Shown: piece by piece, positions 32,482 to 33,949 of the stretch
How the letters are laid out: each line of letters opens with the position of its first letter
Numbering within the stretch: position 1 is the stretch's first letter
From: Subdoligranulum sp. CAG:314
Lineage (GTDB): Bacteria > Bacillota > Clostridia > Christensenellales > CAG-314
Reading direction: 5' to 3'
NCBI GenBank assembly: GCA_000437915.1
Contig: FR900996.1
Coordinates: 55,198 to 89,146, forward strand
DNA length: 33,949 bases
The notes under the pieces: model-generated
Told to the model about the DNA's origin: nothing
What the model saw: the letters and a program-made list of their open reading frames with translations, nothing else
Database searches by the model: none
Position numbers and translations under genes: made by a program

Positions 32482-33423
32482 TCACACTCTTTCGCAAGCC
32501 CTAAGCTTTGCGCTTGCGGCTCTCGGATTGTCGTCAATTTCGCTTTTGTCGGGCGAAACAGGTTTTGTCAGTATTTTTATTTCACTTCTCTTTCCGCAGA
32601 CGCATATCGGCGCGTTTTTGTCGCACACGCAATCCGCTTCGAGTTCTTTGAACGTCTGCTTTACTATTCTGTCTTCAAGCGAATGAAAACTCAAAACAAC
32701 CATTCGTCCGCCTGCTCTCAAAGACAAGGCAAGCTCCTTAATTGCCTCGCCAAGACCGTCAAGCTCTCCGTTTACGGCTATTCTCAATGCCTGATAAGTC
32801 CTTTTTGCGGGGTGTCCGCCCTTTTTTCTTACGGACAAAGGAATAGACGCGTCAATTATGTCGTTCAGCTGTCCTGTCGTTTCAATAGGCTGTACGGTAC
32901 GAAAAGCTACGATATTTTTGGCTATTTTCGACGCAAATTTTTCTTCGCCGTAATCGCGTACAATCTCGAATATTTTTCTTTCGTCGTATTCGTTCAGTAT
33001 TTCTTTCGCAGTCAGACTTTGGGTTCTGTCCATTCGCATATCCAAAGCGGAATCCCGGCTCATATACGAAAATCCTCTTGATTTTTCGTCTATCTGATGA
33101 CTTGAAATACCCAAGTCCATCAAAATCCCGTCCGGTTTCAGCCCTTTTTCCGCGAGGAACCGAGCCGCGTTTTTGAAATCGCTTTTTATCAGCTCCACGC
33201 TGCTGCAGCCCTCGAACCGCTTCGCGCAGAACCGTATCGCGTCGTCGTCCTTGTCGAAAGCAAGCAATTTGCCTTTTCCCGACAGCTTTTCCAAGATAAG
33301 CGCGCTGTGTCCGCCTCCTCCCGCAGTACAATCGACGTAAATACCGCCCTGCCTTACGTTCAGAAACTCGATACATTTTTCGGCAAGTATAGGCTTGTGA
33401 TAGGACTGAGCATCAAACGCCAT
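32482..33423 (-). CDS. rsmH: 16S rRNA (cytosine-1402 N4)-methyltransferase RsmH
   Basis: A 313-residue SAM-dependent methyltransferase (formerly MraW) modifying C1402 in the decoding centre. Motifs: HKPILAEKCIEFL, DCTAGGGGHS (SAM binding), LLAFDKDDDAI, DGILMDLGISSHQID, and LSFHSLEDRIVKQTFKE. The ATG overlaps the end of mraZ by 11 bases, so the two are coupled. Confidence 0.98.
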   Translation of the reverse strand: MAFDAQSYHKPILAEKCIEFLNVRQGGIYVDCTAGGGGHSALILEKLSGKGKLLAFDKDDDAIRFCAKRFEGCSSVELIKSDFKNAARFLAEKGLKPDGILMDLGISSHQIDEKSRGFSYMSRDSALDMRMDRTQSLTAKEILNEYDERKIFEIVRDYGEEKFASKIAKNIVAFRTVQPIETTGQLNDIIDASIPLSVRKKGGHPAKRTYQALRIAVNGELDGLGEAIKELALSLRAGGRMVVLSFHSLEDRIVKQTFKELEADCVCDKNAPICVCGKRSEIKILTKPVSPDKSEIDDNPRAASAKLRACERV

Positions 33424-33841
33424 ATTTTGTACCGATTTCGGCCAACTCCTGGTCGAAATTTTCTATCGCGCTGTAAGAATCCCACTTCTCCTCGCTCCAA
33501 ATTTCAACTTTGGAGCCTGCGCCGTTTATCACTATGTTTTTGTCTATTTTGGCAAAATCCTTGAGATTTGCGGGTAAAATAAACCTGCCCTGCTCGTCCG
33601 GTTCCACTTCGCTTGCCAAAGAGAGAATTTTTCTGATTGAGCGCTGCGCTTGCAGGTCAAAGCTGGGTATGCTTTCAAGCTTTGCTACGTAATCGGCAAA
33701 CTTGTCATAGGCGTAAACGCACAGACATTCGTTGCTGCCGACAGTCACAACATACTTGCCGCCAAGCTCGGAACGAAATTTTGCAGGCACTCTCAACCTG
33801 TTTTTCGCATCCAACTGATGTCTGCTTTCGCCTAAAAACAC
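33413..33841 (-). CDS. mraZ: Transcriptional regulator MraZ, GTG start
   Basis: A 142-residue AbrB-fold protein with two MraZ repeats: FLGESRHQLDAKNRLRVPAKF and ASEVEPDEQGRFILPANL. MraZ binds DNA repeats upstream of its own operon and represses it in E. coli. The start is GTG at 33841, giving the conserved opening (M)FLGE, with AAGGAGAG five bases upstream. The frame is open to the window edge, but the longer version would translate the promoter. First gene of the dcw cluster. Confidence 0.96.
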   Translation of the reverse strand: MFLGESRHQLDAKNRLRVPAKFRSELGGKYVVTVGSNECLCVYAYDKFADYVAKLESIPSFDLQAQRSIRKILSLASEVEPDEQGRFILPANLKDFAKIDKNIVINGAGSKVEIWSEEKWDSYSAIENFDQELAEIGTKYGV

Positions 33842-33865
33842 GGAAACTCTCCTTCTTACAAGCAA

Positions 33866-33894
33866 ATTATATAGGGAAAAATAGGGAAAGTCAA
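33866..33894 (-). promoter_or_regulatory. dcw-cluster promoter
   Basis: TTGACT (33889-33894) and a perfect TATAAT (33866-33871) on the minus strand with 17-base spacing, 24 bases before the mraZ GTG. The 55 bases to the right, up to the window edge, show nothing identifiable. Confidence 0.92.
33873..33887. promoter_or_regulatory. Probable MraZ operator (two repeats in the promoter spacer)
   Basis: On the plus strand AGGGA occurs at 33873-33877 and 33883-33887 with a five-base spacer, a ten-base period. MraZ of E. coli binds TGGGN repeats with the same five-base spacing, so this matches apart from the first base. The site lies between -35 and -10, where bound MraZ would block RNA polymerase. 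Only two repeats are seen rather than three. Confidence 0.65.
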
Positions 33895-33949
33895 CTACTT
33901 TTAACCACTTTATAGGAATTTTTTTTAAGAATTTGGGAAGAGCGTCCAC

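Noticed and set aside
32002..33081. Plus-strand open frame of 359 codons opposite the rsmH and ftsL-like genes
   Set aside because: It lies antisense to well-recognised genes, has no ribosome site or family motif, and its composition is that of a mirror frame.
1..33949. CRISPR arrays, insertion sequences, tRNA or rRNA genes
   Set aside because: No spaced direct-repeat arrays, transposase frames, terminal repeats or RNA-gene signatures were seen on reading; housekeeping genes fill the window.

Overview
This is one continuous chromosomal block from a low-to-moderate GC Gram-positive bacterium, most likely class Clostridia (Bacillota). The reasons are: the ranthipeptide (SCIFF) precursor and maturase beside yajC and secDF; a thrS T-box; an L20-type leader before infC-rpmI-rplT; a ytxC-like gene next to thrS; strong GGAGG ribosome sites and canonical sigma-A promoters; and a DAP-type MurE. 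No mobile element, CRISPR array, tRNA or rRNA was seen. Every gene but one is on the minus strand, so the layout below runs right to left, in the direction of transcription.

33949-23650: division and cell wall (dcw) cluster. A strong promoter with a probable MraZ operator starts mraZ-rsmH-ftsL-like-ftsI. An intrinsic terminator sits between ftsI and murE, followed by murE-mraY-murD-ftsW-murA and a terminator. murF, murG, murC and murB are absent from the places they usually occupy.

23508-18799: a second promoter drives ftsQ/divIB-ftsA-ftsZ-asnS. FtsA lacks the usual C-terminal membrane helix. asnS follows ftsZ directly, where many spore formers carry spoIIGA-sigE-sigG. A shared terminator separates asnS from the only plus-strand gene, which encodes a small Cys/Pro-rich protein (18495-18782).

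18434-13616: acpP, the ytxC-like gene, thrS under T-box control, and infC-rpmI-rplT under a leader attenuator. infC appears to start at AUC.

13598-7760: SpoU-type RNA methyltransferase, yebC, ruvC-ruvA-ruvB, queA and tgt, tightly packed.

7759-5255: yajC, a TIGR04086-like membrane protein, then scfA under its own strong promoter, a terminator-like hairpin, and scfB. This is a ranthipeptide locus embedded among Sec accessory genes.

5234-1: secD-secF, recJ and the start of a RelA/SpoT gene. SecD and SecF both lack the aspartates of the proton relay, the most unexpected feature of the window. No gene-free stretch exceeds 300 bases. The longest (16951-17232, 14748-15009 and 23441-23682) hold the thrS T-box, the infC leader, and a terminator plus promoter.
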